DNA from: Alsobacter metallidurans
GTDB taxonomy: Bacteria > Pseudomonadota > Alphaproteobacteria > Rhizobiales > Beijerinckiaceae
NCBI RefSeq assembly: GCF_014636935.1
Contig: NZ_BMES01000001.1
Coordinates: 971,383 to 1,035,382 of the forward strand
Reading direction: 5' to 3'
Length of the DNA stretch: 64,000 nucleotides
The notes under the pieces are model-generated. The model saw only the letters and a list, made by a program, of their open reading frames with translations, was not told the DNA's origin and made no database searches. Within the stretch, counting starts at the first letter, position 1; every line of letters begins with the position of its first letter. Positions 52,873 through 63,615 of the stretch are shown here, piece by piece. The position numbers and the translations under genes are program-made.

Positions 52873-54495
52873 GTGACCAGCAGGTTCGAACCCATCGCCA
52901 TCTTCGCGGGCGTCGTTATTCTGGCCGTCGCGAGCGCGCTCACGCTGTGGAGCGGCTTAGGCCTGTCCTGGCCGGTTTCGGCGCTGGCCGGCATGGGCGT
53001 GGCCGTGGCGCTGTTGGCGATCGCCGCCTGGTCGCGCCGCGGCGCCGCCCCGGCGCCCATCAACACCAGCGAGGTCGCGGCTGTCCTGGAAGAGCTGGCG
53101 GCGACGCGCGAGCGCCTGGCCGCCGTCGAGGAGCGCATGGGCGTGCTCGATCGCGCCATGGTGGAATACAGCCGCAAGACCGTTACGGCCGTCGCCAACG
53201 AGCTCGACATGGTGGGTTCCGTCGTGCGCGATCTTGCCCAGGCTGTCGCGATGCACGACGCCGAATTGTTCGCGCGGACGGACGGCCCCAACCTGCCCGC
53301 CGACGCTTCAGCCGCCGACGTGGCGCGTTCAGCCTTTCAGGCCCCGCCCGAGGCTGTGCGCGCCGCCGAAGCCGATCCGCAGGCCGAGCCGCCGGCGCCG
53401 AGGCCCGGCCAGTCGCGCGAGGACAGAAACGTCGTCGCCAGGGCGATCACGCAGGAGCGGCTCGATCTTTTTCTTCAGCCCATCATGGCCGCGCCGCACC
53501 GCAGAGTGACGCTCTACGAGACCATGGCGCGCGTGCGGTTGCCCTCCGGCGCGTTCGTGGAGATGCCCGACGTCGCCGCGGTCGCGCAGCAGCGCGGCCT
53601 CGCGGCCCAGTTCGACGCCTATCTGCTCGCCAATGTGGTGAAGATCGCCCGCCACTTGCTCGGGCGCGGCCGCGACGTCCCGATCCTGTGCGGCCTCACC
53701 ACGCGCGCTCTGGTGGACCAGACCTTTTTCCAGGCCCTCACGGCGCTCGGGGCGGCGGAGCGCGAACTCGTCGGCCGCATCGTCTTCCAGTTCCCGCTCG
53801 CAGACGTGCGCGCTTTCGGCGTGCTGGAACTGGAGGGGTTGGAGGCCATCCGCGAGCTCGGGTTCCGCTTCGCGGTGTCGGGCGTGTCGGACCTGAAGCT
53901 GGACGCGCGGCCTTTGTTCGAGCGTGGCTTCCGCTTCGTCAGCGTTCCGGCCGAGTTGCTGCTGGCGGCGCAGAGCGGCGCCGTGCCGACCGATATCCAT
54001 CCCGCCGACCTAGCGGGCCTCATGGCCCGGCATGGCCTGGCGCTGATCGTCGAGGGCGTGGACGCCGATGACGTGATGATCGACTTGGCGGATTTCAGCG
54101 TCGCTCTGGCGCGCGGCGACATCTTCGGCGCGCCGCGGCCGGTGCGGGCGGACGTGCTGGCCGAGCGGCCGGCGGCTGAAGGCCGGCCCTCGCCCGAGCC
54201 TCAGGCAGGGCCTGCCACGCAGGCGGCGCCTGCCACGCAGGCATTCCGGCCCGAGCCGGTGTCGGCCGCCGCCCGGGCGCGCACGGCCGCGACGCCCCAG
54301 CCCCGAACCGAGACCGTGATGCCGCCCCCGGATTCGGCGCTCGCCGCTCTGGTGCGCGAGCTTGGCGCGTCCCGCTCGGCGCCGCAACCGCAACAGTCTG
54401 CCCCGGCGGAGCCGGCCGCGACGGACCCGGCCGCAACCGGCGACGGCCTGCGCCAGTCGCTTCGCTCATTTCTGAAAAACGGCGCCGGGCGCTGA
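52873..54495 (+). CDS. TipF-like membrane protein with degenerate EAL domain
   Basis: About 540 residues from a GTG with no good ribosome-binding site. The frame is open further up to an ATG at 52669, which would add a basic 68-residue stretch. Two membrane helices (IAIFAGVVILAVASALTLW and AGMGVAVALLAIAAW) precede a coiled coil (LEELAATRERLAAVEERMGV) and an EAL fold from about residue 190. Catalytic EAL residues are largely changed: EAL is ETM (YETMARV), the DDFG loop is replaced (FAVSGVSDLKLD), and the catalytic lysine is missing. This resembles TipF, a cyclic-di-GMP receptor of flagellar pole assembly. It is probably not a phosphodiesterase. Confidence 0.7.
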   Translation: MTSRFEPIAIFAGVVILAVASALTLWSGLGLSWPVSALAGMGVAVALLAIAAWSRRGAAPAPINTSEVAAVLEELAATRERLAAVEERMGVLDRAMVEYSRKTVTAVANELDMVGSVVRDLAQAVAMHDAELFARTDGPNLPADASAADVARSAFQAPPEAVRAAEADPQAEPPAPRPGQSREDRNVVARAITQERLDLFLQPIMAAPHRRVTLYETMARVRLPSGAFVEMPDVAAVAQQRGLAAQFDAYLLANVVKIARHLLGRGRDVPILCGLTTRALVDQTFFQALTALGAAERELVGRIVFQFPLADVRAFGVLELEGLEAIRELGFRFAVSGVSDLKLDARPLFERGFRFVSVPAELLLAAQSGAVPTDIHPADLAGLMARHGLALIVEGVDADDVMIDLADFSVALARGDIFGAPRPVRADVLAERPAAEGRPSPEPQAGPATQAAPATQAFRPEPVSAAARARTAATPQPRTETVMPPPDSALAALVRELGASRSAPQPQQSAPAEPAATDPAATGDGLRQSLRSFLKNGAGR

Positions 54496-54516
54496 GCCCG
54501 GCCTCCGCCGCGATTC

Positions 54517-56013
54517 CTAGCCGGCGTGGCGGGCCAGCACCTTGCGGACGGCCTCGACCAGCTCGGCCTCCGGAACCTCGAACTGCGCCTCGGCCTGCAT
54601 GGCGAGGTAGGTCTCCCGGTCGGGCGCGCCCGACAGCTTGGCGCCGAGCACGAGGTCCTTGACCTGCACGGCCCCCTTCTCGCGCTCGTTGGAGCCCTGG
54701 ATCACCACGCAGTTGCTGCCGCGGCGGTCGGCGTATTTCATTTGCGGCTTCATGCCCGCGCCCCCGAGATAAAGCTCGGAGCGGATGCCCGCGCGCCGCA
54801 GCTGCGCGACGAGACCCTGGTAGTGGGCGATCTGGTCGCGGTCCATCACCAGCACGACCACGGGCCCGAGCCCGGCCTTGTCCTCGATCTTGCCCAGCAC
54901 CGTCAGCGCCGCCAGGAGCCGTGACACGCCGATCGAGAAGCCCGTCGCCGGGACCGGCTCGCCACGAAAGCGCGCCACGAGCCCGTCATAGCGCCCGCCG
55001 CCCGCCACCGAGCCGAAGCGCACCGGCTTGCCGTCCTCGTCCTTCACCTCGAAGGTAAGCTCGGCCTCGTAGACCGGGCCGGTGTAGTATTCGAGGCCGC
55101 GGACAACCGAGGGATCGATGACGACGCGGCCGTCATCATAGCCGCCGGCCCGGATGAGAACCGAGATCTGGTCCAGCTCGGAGACGCCCTCGACGCCGCG
55201 AGCCGAGCCGCCGACGACTTCGGCGAGAGCCGATAGCGTTCCGGCCGCGTCGTCCCGCTTGGCGTCCGTGAAGGCCAGCACGCGCGCAATCGCGTCGGCG
55301 CTCAGGCCCGCGCCCTTGGTGAAGTCCCCGCTCGGGTCCATGCGCCCCGGGCCCAGCAGGTCGCGCACGCCTTCCGGCCCCACCTTGTCGAGCTTGTCGA
55401 TGGCGCGCAGCACGATGAGGCGCTTGCCGGCGTTCTCGTCGCCCGCGAGGCCGATCGCCTCCAGCACGCCGTCCAGCACCTTTCGGTTGTTGACCTTCAC
55501 GACGTACTGGCCGCGCGGAATGCCGACTTTCTCCAGCGTGTCGGCCATCAGCATGGCGGCCTCGGCATCCGCCGCCACCGAGGGCGCGCCCACCGTGTCG
55601 GCGTCGAACTGCATGAATTGGCGGAAGCGGCCGGGGCCGGGCTTCTCGTTGCGGAACACCCAGCCGCAGCGGTAGCTGCGGTAAGGCTTCGGCAGGCTGT
55701 CGAAGCGCTCGGCGACCGAGCGGGCGAGGGGCGCCGTGAGATCGTAGCGCAGCGACAACCACTGGTCGTCATCGTCCTGGAACGAGAACACGCCCTCGTT
55801 CGGCCGGTCCTGGTCCGGCAGGAACTTGCCCAGCGCCTCGGTGTATTCCACGAAGGGGGTTTCCACCGCCTCGAAGCCGTAGAGCTCGAACGTGTCGCGG
55901 ATGGCCGCGAGCATGCGCTCGGTGGCGGCGATCTCGGCCGGGCCGCGGTCGGCGAAGCCGCGCGGCAGCCGCGCCTTCACGCGGGCGGCGGATGTGTCGT
56001 CAGTGTCGGCCAT
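54517..56013 (-). CDS. hisS: Histidyl-tRNA synthetase, divergent alphaproteobacterial type
   Basis: A 498-residue class II synthetase, longer than the ~420-residue common form. Motif 2 reads [20 protein letters not shown], not the usual RxERPQKGRQRQFHQ type. The histidine-binding motifs are [11 protein letters not shown] and [13 protein letters not shown]. The C-terminal anticodon domain has [20 protein letters not shown]. These features match the unusual HisRS lineage that charges tRNA-His lacking G-1 and having A73. Such a tRNA is present in this window. Located 11 bases from the convergent TipF-like gene. Confidence 0.95.
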   Translation of the reverse strand: MADTDDTSAARVKARLPRGFADRGPAEIAATERMLAAIRDTFELYGFEAVETPFVEYTEALGKFLPDQDRPNEGVFSFQDDDDQWLSLRYDLTAPLARSVAERFDSLPKPYRSYRCGWVFRNEKPGPGRFRQFMQFDADTVGAPSVAADAEAAMLMADTLEKVGIPRGQYVVKVNNRKVLDGVLEAIGLAGDENAGKRLIVLRAIDKLDKVGPEGVRDLLGPGRMDPSGDFTKGAGLSADAIARVLAFTDAKRDDAAGTLSALAEVVGGSARGVEGVSELDQISVLIRAGGYDDGRVVIDPSVVRGLEYYTGPVYEAELTFEVKDEDGKPVRFGSVAGGGRYDGLVARFRGEPVPATGFSIGVSRLLAALTVLGKIEDKAGLGPVVVLVMDRDQIAHYQGLVAQLRRAGIRSELYLGGAGMKPQMKYADRRGSNCVVIQGSNEREKGAVQVKDLVLGAKLSGAPDRETYLAMQAEAQFEVPEAELVEAVRKVLARHAG

Positions 56014-56124
56014 GATGGGGCGCCCGGAACTTGCAAAACTGCCCGCGTCCTAGAGCATTTTTGGCCCGAGCGGTATCCGGCGTCGCGAAAAAGGCGCACC
56101 GGCGCGGCGCGCCGATAGACGCGC

Positions 56125-56751
56125 CTACTTCCAGGCGATGTCGTTCAGGTCGTCGAAGATCTCGTCGACGCGCTGCTGGTCGTTGCCTTCGCCCGGCGCG
56201 GCGGGGCCGATCGGCTCGAAGCCGTCGGCGCCGATGGGCGCATAGTCGATCAGGTCGGGCGTGGTGCGCGTGTGGACCATGGTGGCCAGCCGCGACAGGC
56301 GCCGCTCCAGCGTCTGCATGGTGGAGCGTATGCGCTGGGCCCGCTGGCGGGCCAGGTCCTGGAACGCGCAGGCAACGAAGATGGCCGTCATCTTCTCGCC
56401 CACGAACGCCTTGTAGGCGACGGAATCCATCGCGCCGGCGGCGGCCACGACTTCCTCGGCCGCCCCCATGATGGACTGCGACGACCGTTCGGTGCCCTCG
56501 ATGATGCAGTCGAGTTCGCGGATGGTGGCCGGGATGCGGTCCTTGGCGATTTCGTCCGCGCCCAGGCGCGCCACCTCCTGGCGAAGAAAGCGAAGGTAGT
56601 CGGCGGCTGCGTTGAGCTCGCGCACGAGCGGCGTACGCGATCCGGCGGCCTCGCCGGCCAGCGCCTCGAGCGGGCGCATCGGCCGATGGTGGACGCCGCG
56701 CGCCGGCGTTGCGGCGTGTGCGGGGGATGGGCGGGCGGCGCTGTCGGTCAT
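56125..56751 (-). CDS. CheZ-like protein phosphatase
   Basis: A 208-residue helical protein. The segment AIFVACAFQDLARQRAQRI retains Asp132 and Gln136, spaced as the catalytic pair of CheZ. The start PLVRELNAAADYLRFLRQEV is a long helix, and the C-terminus QQRVDEIFDDLNDIAW resembles the CheY-binding peptide of CheZ (DQVDDLLDSLGF type). It is 55 bases downstream of a CheY-like gene on the same strand, so the two form a likely operon. It should speed the decay of that CheY phosphate. Confidence 0.8.
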   Translation of the reverse strand: MTDSAARPSPAHAATPARGVHHRPMRPLEALAGEAAGSRTPLVRELNAAADYLRFLRQEVARLGADEIAKDRIPATIRELDCIIEGTERSSQSIMGAAEEVVAAAGAMDSVAYKAFVGEKMTAIFVACAFQDLARQRAQRIRSTMQTLERRLSRLATMVHTRTTPDLIDYAPIGADGFEPIGPAAPGEGNDQQRVDEIFDDLNDIAWK

Positions 56752-56806
56752 GGGTCTTGTCTCGAGCGCACGGCTTCGGCGTCGCGGGGGTGCGACGCGA
56801 GACCGC

Positions 56807-57190
56807 TCAGGGGCCGCAAACGGCGTCGATCTTCGCCTTCAGGGTCTGGGCGTTGAACGGCTTGACGATGTAGCTCGACACGCCCGCCTTCTTGGCCGCG
56901 ATGACGTTGTCGGTCTTCGACTCGGCCGTGACCATGATGAAGGGGGTGTCCTTCAGGCCGTCGTCGGCCCGCACCGTCTTCAGGAGCTCGAAGCCGGTCA
57001 TCGGCTCCATGTTCCAGTCCGAGATCACGAGCCCGTAGCGGCGCTGCTTCAGCTTCGCCATGGCCTGCACGCCGTCCGTGGCGTCGTCCACGTCTTCGAA
57101 GCCGAGCTGCTTGAGCAGGTTGCGAATGATGCGGATCATCGTCTGGTAGTCATCGACAACGAGGATCGGCATCGAAGTTTCGAAGCCCAT
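56807..57190 (-). CDS. cheY: CheY-like single-domain response regulator
   Basis: A 127-residue receiver domain. The acidic pair is in PILVVDDYQTMIRIIRNLL, the phosphorylated aspartate in YGLVISDWNMEPMTGFELL, the conserved threonine in FIMVTAESK, and the lysine in SYIVKPFNAQTLKAKI. This is close to chemotaxis CheY. Translation most likely begins at the ATG of MGFETSMP, with GAGGGGGA about seven bases upstream. The cheZ-like gene follows. No cheA is in view. Confidence 0.9.
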   Translation of the reverse strand: MGFETSMPILVVDDYQTMIRIIRNLLKQLGFEDVDDATDGVQAMAKLKQRRYGLVISDWNMEPMTGFELLKTVRADDGLKDTPFIMVTAESKTDNVIAAKKAGVSSYIVKPFNAQTLKAKIDAVCGP

Positions 57191-57423
57191 GAACTGTCCC
57201 CCTCAAACGTGGGTCCTTGACCGACGTCTAGCTTCTGGATCGCAAGTGGCAGCCGCACTACCGACCGACACCCTAGCGGGCGCGGCTTTCAAACCTGTTA
57301 ATGCCAAGGGTTTGAGTTGAATCGCGTAAAGTCCAATAGCTCGCTCGCTAACGTTTTGGCTAAGTTGGCCAGCGTGGCCTACACAAACAGGGCCAACCAG
57401 CGGTTGAAACAACAAGGAACCCG

Positions 57424-57888
57424 ATGACGTTGCGCACTTACACGATCGATGAACTCAAGGTCGGCATGCGCGAAACGCTGCTCCGCACCGTGATGGAGAG
57501 CACCGTGAACACCTTCGCGGAGCTGTCCGGGGACGTAAATCCGGTTCATCTGTCGGACGATTACGCAGCCTCGACGCGCTTCGGCCAGCGCATCGCGCAT
57601 GGCATGTTCACCGCCAGCCTTATCTCGGCCGTGATCGGCACACGGCTGCCCGGCCCGGGCGCGGTTTACCTGTCGCAGACGCTGCGCTTCGTCGCGCCGG
57701 TGAGGATCGGCGACGTGGTGGCGGCCGTGGTGGAGGTGGCCGAGATCATCGAGAAAGGCCGCCGCGTCCGGCTCGACTGCCACTGCCTGGTGGACGGAAA
57801 GCCGGTTCTGGAAGGCGAGGCCTGGGTGATGGCCCCGGCGGCGGCCCGGCCTCAGCCCGCGGCCGGTGAGGCCGTGGCCGGCGCTTGA
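57424..57888 (+). CDS. MaoC-like (R)-enoyl-CoA hydratase
   Basis: A 154-residue hot-dog-fold hydratase. The catalytic loop is FAELSGDVNPVHLSDDYAA, with Asp and His in the D-x4-H spacing, followed by RFGQRIAHGMFTASLIS. This is typical of (R)-specific enoyl-CoA hydratases such as PhaJ, which divert beta-oxidation intermediates to (R)-3-hydroxyacyl-CoA for PHA synthesis. The presence of phasins and an acyl-CoA dehydrogenase in the window is in keeping with that. It is divergent from cheY across 233 bases. Confidence 0.9.
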   Translation: MTLRTYTIDELKVGMRETLLRTVMESTVNTFAELSGDVNPVHLSDDYAASTRFGQRIAHGMFTASLISAVIGTRLPGPGAVYLSQTLRFVAPVRIGDVVAAVVEVAEIIEKGRRVRLDCHCLVDGKPVLEGEAWVMAPAAARPQPAAGEAVAGA

Positions 57889-57977
57889 CCCGGCCGGCCG
57901 TGCACGCCAGTTTGCGCGCGGTTCGCGCCTGCCGGGCGCTCGCCATTGTTTCCGCCTCCTGAAAAGGCCCCCTCCGC

Positions 57978-58985
57978 GTGTCCGCTCCCGGATCAACCCT
58001 CTCCCATGAGCGCCCCTTCACGGTGGTGCGCGGCGCCGCCCCCGATGTGCGCGCGCTCGCCGGCGCGGTGGCGGCGGTGGGCAATTTCGATGGCGTCCAT
58101 CTCGGCCACAAGGCGGTGATCGGCCGCGCCCAGGCGCTTGCGGCGCGGCTCGGGCGGCCCGCCTGCGTGCTCACCTTCGACCCGCATCCGCGCGCCTTTT
58201 TTCGCCCCGACGAGCCGATCTTCCCGCTCACGCCCGAGCCCGTGAAGCTCGCCTTGCTGGCCCGCATGGGCCTCGACGGCGCAATCGTGCTGCCCTTCGA
58301 CAGCGCCTTGGCGGCGATGACCGCGCAGGATTTCCTGGCCGACCTGTTCGTGCGCCGCCTCGGCCTTTCCGGCGTGGTGGCGGGCTACGACTTCCACTTC
58401 GGCAACAATCGGCAGGGCACGCCGGCCTTTCTGGCCGAGCAGGGCAGGGCGCTTGGCCTTGCGGTCGACATCGTCGAACCCATGGCGCTGGAGGGCGGGC
58501 CCGTCTCGTCCACGGCGATCCGCCGCGCGCTCGCGGAGGGCGGCGTCGAGCAGGCCGCGCGGCTGTTGGGCTACCGCTGGGTGGTGCGCGCCGCCGTGCA
58601 GCACGGCGACAAACGCGGCCGCACGCTGGGCTACCCCACCGCCAACTTGCGCATGGCCCCGGGCTGCGCCCTGCGGCACGGCATCTACGCGGTGCGCATC
58701 GCGATCGACGGGGCAGTGCATGACGGCGTCGCGAGCTTCGGCCGCCGCCCGACCTTCGACGACGGCGCGCCGCTGCTGGAGGTCTTCGTGTTCGACTGGT
58801 CCGGCGACCTCTACGGCCGCACCGTGGACGTGGAGTTCGCGGCCTGGCTACGCGGCGAGCTGAAATTCGACTCGGCCGAGGCGCTCGTCGCCCGCATGGA
58901 CAAGGACAGCCTCGAGGCCCGCGCCGCGCTGGCGCGCGCGCCGGACGTTCCGGCTCCGTCGGCGCTACCGCTGCGCTCCGTTTGA
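57978..58985 (+). CDS. ribF: Bifunctional riboflavin kinase / FMN adenylyltransferase
   Basis: A 335-residue enzyme that turns riboflavin into FMN and FAD. The N-terminal nucleotidyltransferase has GNFDGVHLGHKAVIGRAQ and LTFDPHPRAFF. The C-terminal kinase has GRTLGYPTANLRM and VASFGRRPTF. It starts at GTG. It lies in the usual ribF-ileS-lspA order, 220 bases before ileS. Confidence 0.96.
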   Translation: MSAPGSTLSHERPFTVVRGAAPDVRALAGAVAAVGNFDGVHLGHKAVIGRAQALAARLGRPACVLTFDPHPRAFFRPDEPIFPLTPEPVKLALLARMGLDGAIVLPFDSALAAMTAQDFLADLFVRRLGLSGVVAGYDFHFGNNRQGTPAFLAEQGRALGLAVDIVEPMALEGGPVSSTAIRRALAEGGVEQAARLLGYRWVVRAAVQHGDKRGRTLGYPTANLRMAPGCALRHGIYAVRIAIDGAVHDGVASFGRRPTFDDGAPLLEVFVFDWSGDLYGRTVDVEFAAWLRGELKFDSAEALVARMDKDSLEARAALARAPDVPAPSALPLRSV

Positions 58986-59204
58986 CGCGCCAGCCCTTTA
59001 TTCCCCACGCGCGCGCTGCTAGAACCCGCCGCATGACCGCCGCGGCGCGACGCGCGCTTTGCCCCGTTCTGCGAATTACCGGCCCGGCCCTCGGGTGAGG
59101 CGTTTTGCTTCGCGAGGGTCCGGGACTTCGGCGCATGCGCGCTTCTTTCGCCCGATCGTCTCTCGCCCGCCGCCTCGCGGCCGGCCCAATCCGGTTGCAT
59201 CCCG

Positions 59205-62200
59205 ATGAACGACGCCGCCTCCACGCCCGCCGGGCGCGATTATTCCAAGACGCTGTTTCTGCCGCAGACGGATTTCCCGATGCGCGCCGGCCTGCCGCAG
59301 GCCGAGCCCAAGCTGCTGCACCGCTGGGAGCAGAACCAGCTCTACCGGCTCCTTCGCGAGAGCGCGGCCGGGCGGCCAAAATTCGTGCTGCATGACGGCC
59401 CGCCCTACGCCAACGGCAACATCCACATCGGCCACGCGCTCAACAAGATCCTGAAGGACCTCGTCACCCGCTCGCAGCAGATGCTGGGCTACGACTCGAA
59501 CTACGTGCCCGGCTGGGACTGCCACGGCCTGCCGATCGAGTGGAAGATCGAGGAGCAGTACCGCGCCAAGGGCAAGAACAAGGACGAGGTGCCGGTCGTC
59601 GAGTTCCGCAAGGAATGCCGCGCTTTCGCGGAGCATTGGCTCGGCGTGCAACGCGAGGAGTTCAAGCGCCTCGGCATCACGGGCGACTGGGAGAACCCCT
59701 ACCTTACCATGGCCTACCCGGCCGAGGCGCAGATCTCGCACGAGATCATGAAGTTCGCCGCCACCGGGCAGCTTTATCGCGGCTCCAAGCCGGTGATGTG
59801 GTCCGTGGTGGAGCGCACCGCGCTCGCCGAGGCGGAGGTCGAGTACCACGACCACCAGTCAACCACGATCTTCGTGAAGTTCCCGGTCCGCGACACGTCC
59901 GACGTGTCGCTCAGCGACGCCTCCGTGGTGATCTGGACCACCACGCCCTGGACCATCCCGGCCAACCGGGCCATCGCGTATTCCAAGACCGTGGACTACG
60001 GCCTCTACAAGGTCACGGAGGCTCCCGAGGGCAACTGGGCCAAGGTCGGCGACCTCTACGTGCTGGCCGACAAGCTCGCCGACAGCGTCATGAAGTCCGC
60101 CAAGGTCGACGCGTACGAGCGCATCCGCGAACTTGACCCCGCCTTTATCGAGACCTGCTCGCACCCGCTCGCCGGCGTCGCGGAGGCGAACAGCTTCTAC
60201 GATTTCGGCGTCCCGATGGTGCCGGCCGACTACGTCACGGACGACGCCGGCACGGGCTTCGTCCACACCGCGCCCGGCCACGGCGCGGACGACTACATCA
60301 CCTTCATCAACAACCGGCAGGTCTTCGCCGCGGCCGGCACCCAGGAGGTGCCGCACACTGTGGGGCCGGACGGGGCTTACTATCCCAGCGTGGCGCTGTT
60401 CGCCGGCGCGCGTGTGCTGGACGACAAGGGGAAGGATGGCGACGCCAACAAGCGCGTCATCGAGAAGCTCGTCGAGGTCGGCGCGCTGGTGGCGCGTGGG
60501 CGCCTGCAGCACAGCTACCCGCATTCCTGGCGCTCCAAGGCGCCGCTGATCTTTCGCAATACGCCGCAATGGTTCATCGCCATGGACAAGGGCGTGCCGG
60601 CGCTGGGTAACAGGACGTTGCGCGAGGTCGCTCTCACGGCGATCAGCCACACCCGCTGGGTGCCGGCCGCCGGCGAGAACCGCATCAACGGCATGATCGA
60701 GAACCGGCCCGACTGGGTCATCTCGCGCCAGCGCGCCTGGGGCGTGCCCATCACGGTGTTCACCCGCGAGGACGACAGCGGCAACGTCATCGAGCTGGCG
60801 CCCGGCCCCGATTTCGCGGCCAGCGAGGCTCTCACCGCCCGCATCAAGGACGCCTTCGCCGAAAAGGGCGCGGACGCCTGGTTCGAGGGCGACCCGCGGC
60901 GCTTCCTGGAAGGCCTCGTGGACGACCCCTCCGCGTGGACGCCCGTCTATGACGTGCTCGACGTGTGGTTCGACTCCGGCTCCACGCACGCCTTCACGCT
61001 GGAGGATCCCGAGCAGTTCCCGGGTCTTGCGGGCATCCGCCGCGTCGTCGACGGCGGCCAGGACACCGTGATGTACCTGGAAGGCTCCGACCAGCATCGC
61101 GGCTGGTTTCATTCCTCGCTGCTGGAGAGCTGCGGCACCCGCGGCCGCGCGCCCTATGACGTGGTGCTGACGCACGGCTTCGTTCTGGACGAGAAGGGCC
61201 AGAAGATGTCGAAGTCGCAGGGCAACGTCACGGCCCCGCAGGACGTCATCAAGGAAGCCGGCGCCGACATCCTGCGCCTGTGGGTGGCGGCGGCCGACTA
61301 CTCGGACGACCTGCGCATCGGCAAGGAGATCCTGAAGACCTTCGTGGAGACCTACCGCAAGCTGCGCAACACGCTGCGGTGGATGCTGGGCACGCTCGCG
61401 CATTATGATCCGGACGCGCCGCTGCCGACGCAGATGCCCGAGCTGGAGCGCTTTATCCTGCATCGGCTCGCCGAGCTCGACGGGCAGGTGCGCGAGGCCT
61501 ATGCGGAATTCGACTACAAGCGCGTCATCGCGCTGCTCAGCAGCTTCATGACGAGCGACCTGTCGGCCTTCTACTTCGACGTCCGCAAGGACGTGCTGTA
61601 TTGCGACCCGGCGTCGAGCGAGACCCGCATCGCTGCGTTGGCGGTGGTCGACGCGGTGTTCCGCCGCGTTAACGGCTGGCTCGCCCCCATCCTGGTGTTC
61701 ACCGCCGAGGAAGCCTGGCTGGCGCGCAATCCCGCCTCCGGCGGTTCCGTGCATCTGGAGCTCTTCCCGGACACGCCCGCCGCCTGGCGCGACGATGCGC
61801 TCGCCGAGAAGTGGGCCCGCATCCGCCGCGTGCGCCGCGTCGTCACTGGAGCGCTGGAGATCGAGCGCGCCCAGAAGCGCATCGGCTCCTCGCTGGAGGC
61901 CGCGCCGGAGCTTTACGTGGTCGACGCCGATCTACGCGCGCTGCTAGCCACCGTCGACATGGCGGAGGTCTGCATCACGTCGGGTCTCGCCCTCATGGAC
62001 GGCGAGGCTCCCGAAGGCGCGTTCAAGGTGGAGGACGCGCCCGGCGTCGCGGTCGTCTCCCGGCCGGCCCCCGGCCGCAAATGCGCTCGCTCGTGGAAGT
62101 TCTCCACCGAAATCGGCGCCGATCCCGACTACCCCGACGTCACGCCGCGCGACGCCGCCGCGTTGCGCGAATGGGATGCCGCCCACGCCGCGCAATCGGC

Positions 62201-62207
62201 AGCGTGA
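59205..62207 (+). CDS. ileS: Isoleucyl-tRNA synthetase
   Basis: A 1000-residue class I synthetase. The signatures are [20 protein letters not shown] at the N-terminus, [14 protein letters not shown], the CP1 editing domain with [15 protein letters not shown], and the [15 protein letters not shown] loop. The C-terminal part lacks the usual zinc-finger cysteines of the E. coli enzyme (the end is [20 protein letters not shown]), as in many alphaproteobacteria. The ATG is preceded by about 220 bases without a gene. Its stop overlaps the lspA start (TGATG). Confidence 0.97.
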   Translation: MNDAASTPAGRDYSKTLFLPQTDFPMRAGLPQAEPKLLHRWEQNQLYRLLRESAAGRPKFVLHDGPPYANGNIHIGHALNKILKDLVTRSQQMLGYDSNYVPGWDCHGLPIEWKIEEQYRAKGKNKDEVPVVEFRKECRAFAEHWLGVQREEFKRLGITGDWENPYLTMAYPAEAQISHEIMKFAATGQLYRGSKPVMWSVVERTALAEAEVEYHDHQSTTIFVKFPVRDTSDVSLSDASVVIWTTTPWTIPANRAIAYSKTVDYGLYKVTEAPEGNWAKVGDLYVLADKLADSVMKSAKVDAYERIRELDPAFIETCSHPLAGVAEANSFYDFGVPMVPADYVTDDAGTGFVHTAPGHGADDYITFINNRQVFAAAGTQEVPHTVGPDGAYYPSVALFAGARVLDDKGKDGDANKRVIEKLVEVGALVARGRLQHSYPHSWRSKAPLIFRNTPQWFIAMDKGVPALGNRTLREVALTAISHTRWVPAAGENRINGMIENRPDWVISRQRAWGVPITVFTREDDSGNVIELAPGPDFAASEALTARIKDAFAEKGADAWFEGDPRRFLEGLVDDPSAWTPVYDVLDVWFDSGSTHAFTLEDPEQFPGLAGIRRVVDGGQDTVMYLEGSDQHRGWFHSSLLESCGTRGRAPYDVVLTHGFVLDEKGQKMSKSQGNVTAPQDVIKEAGADILRLWVAAADYSDDLRIGKEILKTFVETYRKLRNTLRWMLGTLAHYDPDAPLPTQMPELERFILHRLAELDGQVREAYAEFDYKRVIALLSSFMTSDLSAFYFDVRKDVLYCDPASSETRIAALAVVDAVFRRVNGWLAPILVFTAEEAWLARNPASGGSVHLELFPDTPAAWRDDALAEKWARIRRVRRVVTGALEIERAQKRIGSSLEAAPELYVVDADLRALLATVDMAEVCITSGLALMDGEAPEGAFKVEDAPGVAVVSRPAPGRKCARSWKFSTEIGADPDYPDVTPRDAAALREWDAAHAAQSAA

Positions 62208-62734
62208 TGGCCGCGCGCTTGCCCTGGCTCGGCGGTCTTGCCGCCGCCGTGGCCCTGCTGGCCGACCAGGCGTCCAAGTTCTGGATCCTCAACGTATTCC
62301 GGCTGCCCGAACGGCCGCCTGAGCGGGTCGGCCCGGTCGAACTCGTGATGGTGTGGAACCGCGGCGTGTCGTACGGGCTGTTCCAGCAGCACGAGGATTG
62401 GGGCCGCTATCTGCTGGTGGCCCTTTCGATCATCGCCGCCATCGGGCTTGCGATCTGGCTCAAGCGCGCCAGCACCGCCCTGGTGGCGGTTGCGCTCGGA
62501 TTGCTGATCGGCGGCGCGATCGGCAACGCCATCGACCGGTTGCTCTATGGGGCCGTGGCGGACTTCGTTCTGCTCTACTGGATCCCGTTTTTCCCCTACG
62601 TGTTCAACGTCGCCGATTCGGCTATCGTTGCGGGAGTGGCCCTCCTTCTGTATGACTCCGTCGTCGTCGAAGGCCGCAAGGCGCGGCCGGCCGGGCAGGA
62701 CGCCGCCGGGGCAGACCCGGGCGCAGGCATCTGA
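62207..62734 (+). CDS. lspA: Lipoprotein signal peptidase
   Basis: A 175-residue inner-membrane aspartyl protease that trims prolipoproteins. Four hydrophobic segments are seen. DQASKFWILNVF, VMVWNRGVSYGLFQ and the catalytic aspartates in IGNAIDRLLYG and VFNVADSAIVAG are in order. Its ATG overlaps the ileS stop by one base; the frame is open upstream only inside ileS. The C-terminus has a short Ala/Gly-rich tail. Confidence 0.95.
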   Translation: MAARLPWLGGLAAAVALLADQASKFWILNVFRLPERPPERVGPVELVMVWNRGVSYGLFQQHEDWGRYLLVALSIIAAIGLAIWLKRASTALVAVALGLLIGGAIGNAIDRLLYGAVADFVLLYWIPFFPYVFNVADSAIVAGVALLLYDSVVVEGRKARPAGQDAAGADPGAGI

Positions 62735-62822
62735 GGTTCGGCGCAGCGCCTTGAATTGGCCGCGTTAGGTGGGCATCAGCTCGCAAGAGTTGCAGGGCTG
62801 CCGGCGAAAGGGATCGCGTTCC

Positions 62823-63491
62823 ATGGTGTTCAAGCTCTCCACGAAACTGGCCCTCGCGGCCGCCGCCATGGCGGCTTCGCTGTCCTTCGGCACGCCCGCC
62901 ATGGCCCAGAGCGAGACGCTCAACAGCCTGATGGGCTTCCTGGGTCTGCAGAGCGACGAGAAGCCCGAGATCGAATATCGCGAGCGCGCCCCGCTGGTGG
63001 TGCCGCCGAAGATCGAGCTGCGCCAGCCGCAGCAGTCGGCCGCCCGCGGCGCCAACTGGCCGACCGATCCTGACGTCGTGAAGGCGCGCAAGAAGGCCGC
63101 CGAGGCCCGCGTGCCCGTGCATGACACGCAGACCTACAAGCTGAACGAGGGCAAGCCGCTCAGCGTCTACGAGATGCGGGCCGGCCGCATGGAGGGCGCC
63201 GGCCTTCAAACCGGCCCGGCCAACCCCTACAAGGACGACCTGCGCGCCGAATTCTGGGCCGGCCCCGAGAAGATGCAGAACCGCGGAAAGCTGAGCGGCC
63301 CCAAGAAGGACGAGATGCTCGCCGGCGTCGAGCCCGAGCGCCAGTTCCTGACGGATCCGCCCGTCGGCTACCGCGCGCCCTCGGCCCGCGGCGCGATGGC
63401 GCTGCCGAAGGCTCCGGTGGAGCCCAAGCTGAGCGACAATCAGGAAGGCAGTCCCTACGAAATGTGGCGCAAGCCCAAGCCCGTCGAATAA
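62823..63491 (+). CDS. Exported protein of unknown function
   Basis: A 222-residue protein with a signal peptide (LALAAAAMAASLSFGTPAMA). The mature part begins ETLNSLMGFLGLQSDEKPE and is proline- and charge-rich (VPPKIELRQPQQSAARGAN, AKKAAE-type and KPLSVYEMRAGRMEG segments). It has no cysteine and no membrane helix. Its place between lspA and an M16 peptidase is a common alphaproteobacterial layout, so an envelope role is likely, but I do not recognise the family. A strong terminator follows. Confidence 0.65.
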   Translation: MVFKLSTKLALAAAAMAASLSFGTPAMAQSETLNSLMGFLGLQSDEKPEIEYRERAPLVVPPKIELRQPQQSAARGANWPTDPDVVKARKKAAEARVPVHDTQTYKLNEGKPLSVYEMRAGRMEGAGLQTGPANPYKDDLRAEFWAGPEKMQNRGKLSGPKKDEMLAGVEPERQFLTDPPVGYRAPSARGAMALPKAPVEPKLSDNQEGSPYEMWRKPKPVE

Positions 63492-63512
63492 GCGAGCGCC
63501 TGAAGCCGACCC

Positions 63513-63548
63513 GAGGGGCCCTGTCGAAAGGCAGGGCCCCTCTCTATA
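63513..63548 (+). terminator. Intrinsic terminator
   Basis: An 11-bp stem GAGGGGCCCTG / CAGGGCCCCTC with an 8-base loop, then TCTATAT. Ends the lspA-side transcript. Confidence 0.8.
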
Positions 63549-63615
63549 TCTGGAGCCACAGCCGGGCGTCGCGTCACCCTGACCTTCGACGCGAGCCCTC
63601 CGGTCGAGGATCATC

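Noticed and set aside
59033..59098. 21-codon upstream reading frame before ileS ([17 protein letters not shown]...)
   Set aside because: It lacks a run of isoleucine codons, a ribosome-binding site and an adjacent terminator, so an attenuation leader is not supported.
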